From: a virus
Virus record (IMG/VR): IMGVR_UViG_3300010296_000014
Location: 1-44,176 of that record
Length of the DNA stretch: 44,176 bases
Strand: one strand, 5' to 3'
Made by a program: the position numbers and the translations under genes. Each line of letters opens with the position of its first letter. Positions within the stretch are counted from its first letter, which is position 1. Under the pieces are notes generated by a model that was given only the letters and a program-made list of their open reading frames with translations, did no database searches and was not told the DNA's origin. Of this stretch, positions 44,137-44,176 are shown in pieces.

Positions 44137-44176
44137 TGGCTACACCGATTGACAAACTCTTAGTAGAGATCCGAGC
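44136..44176 (+). CDS. Tape-measure protein start, cut by the window end
   Basis: Only 13 complete codons are visible ([13 protein letters not shown], then a cut Ala codon). The start overlaps the chaperone extension stop as TAATG. The position after the frameshifted chaperone and the LLVEIRA opening fit a tail tape-measure protein, usually the longest tail gene, but almost all of it lies outside. Confidence 0.65.
   Translation, partial: MATPIDKLLVEIR

Overview
The window is 44 kb of a tailed double-stranded DNA phage of the HK97 head lineage, with siphovirus-type connector and tail genes. Both ends cut a gene: a tail-fibre gene at the left and the first codons of a likely tape-measure gene at the right. 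Head, replication, lysis and fibre modules are all present, so this is probably most of one genome opened at an arbitrary point. The host should be Gram-negative: there is a lipoprotein o-spanin next to an i-spanin, and a set of periplasmic and outer-membrane (curli-type) proteins. The AT-rich sequence, the many 50-130 residue genes and the fibre families resemble marine phages of Proteobacteria; that host guess is inference. No integrase, tRNA gene, rRNA gene or CRISPR array was seen.

Layout. Positions 1-3842 (+) hold fibre and tail-tip genes. Positions 3846-9561 (+) hold three small membrane proteins and then a tightly overlapping series: CsgF-like, CsgG-like, curlin-like, FecR-domain and CHASE2-adenylate cyclase genes. 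Positions 9593-11855 (+) hold spanins, a small membrane protein, an intrinsic terminator, a thermonuclease and a GH24 endolysin. Positions 11841-19615 (-, except one gene) form the early region: small unknown genes, an HNH-like protein, an SSB-tailed protein, an annealing protein with its RecB-like exonuclease, a primase-helicase and a replication HTH protein. A lone rightward Cro-like gene sits on mirrored divergent promoters at 16033-16065. Positions 19737-29726 (+) hold terminase, portal, MuF, a cytidylyltransferase, protease, capsid and decoration genes, with an antisense Dam-type methylase between MuF and protease. Positions 29809-40607 (+) hold the fibre cassette. Positions 40607-44176 (+) hold connector and tail genes up to the tape measure.

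Two systems stand out. First, a 1995-residue fibre with about 1,400 residues of collagen-like Gly-X-Y sequence is followed by a 2OG-Fe(II) oxygenase, an FkbM-type methyltransferase and a 613-residue protein that joins a GT25 glycosyltransferase, a PLOD-type glycosyltransferase and a lysyl-hydroxylase domain. Lysines in the collagen stretches that I read sit in the Y position before Gly, the sequence context used by animal lysyl hydroxylases. The phage therefore appears to encode its own machinery to hydroxylate and glycosylate its collagen fibre. Second, the late operon carries a compact curli-type secretion set with its own FecR/CHASE2-cyclase signalling pair.

Other notable signals are an in-frame amber codon between the two terminase domains, a GGGAAAG slippery heptamer at the tail-chaperone overlap, a MuF protein with a C-terminal HExxH domain, and a ten-copy CAGATCGGA motif.
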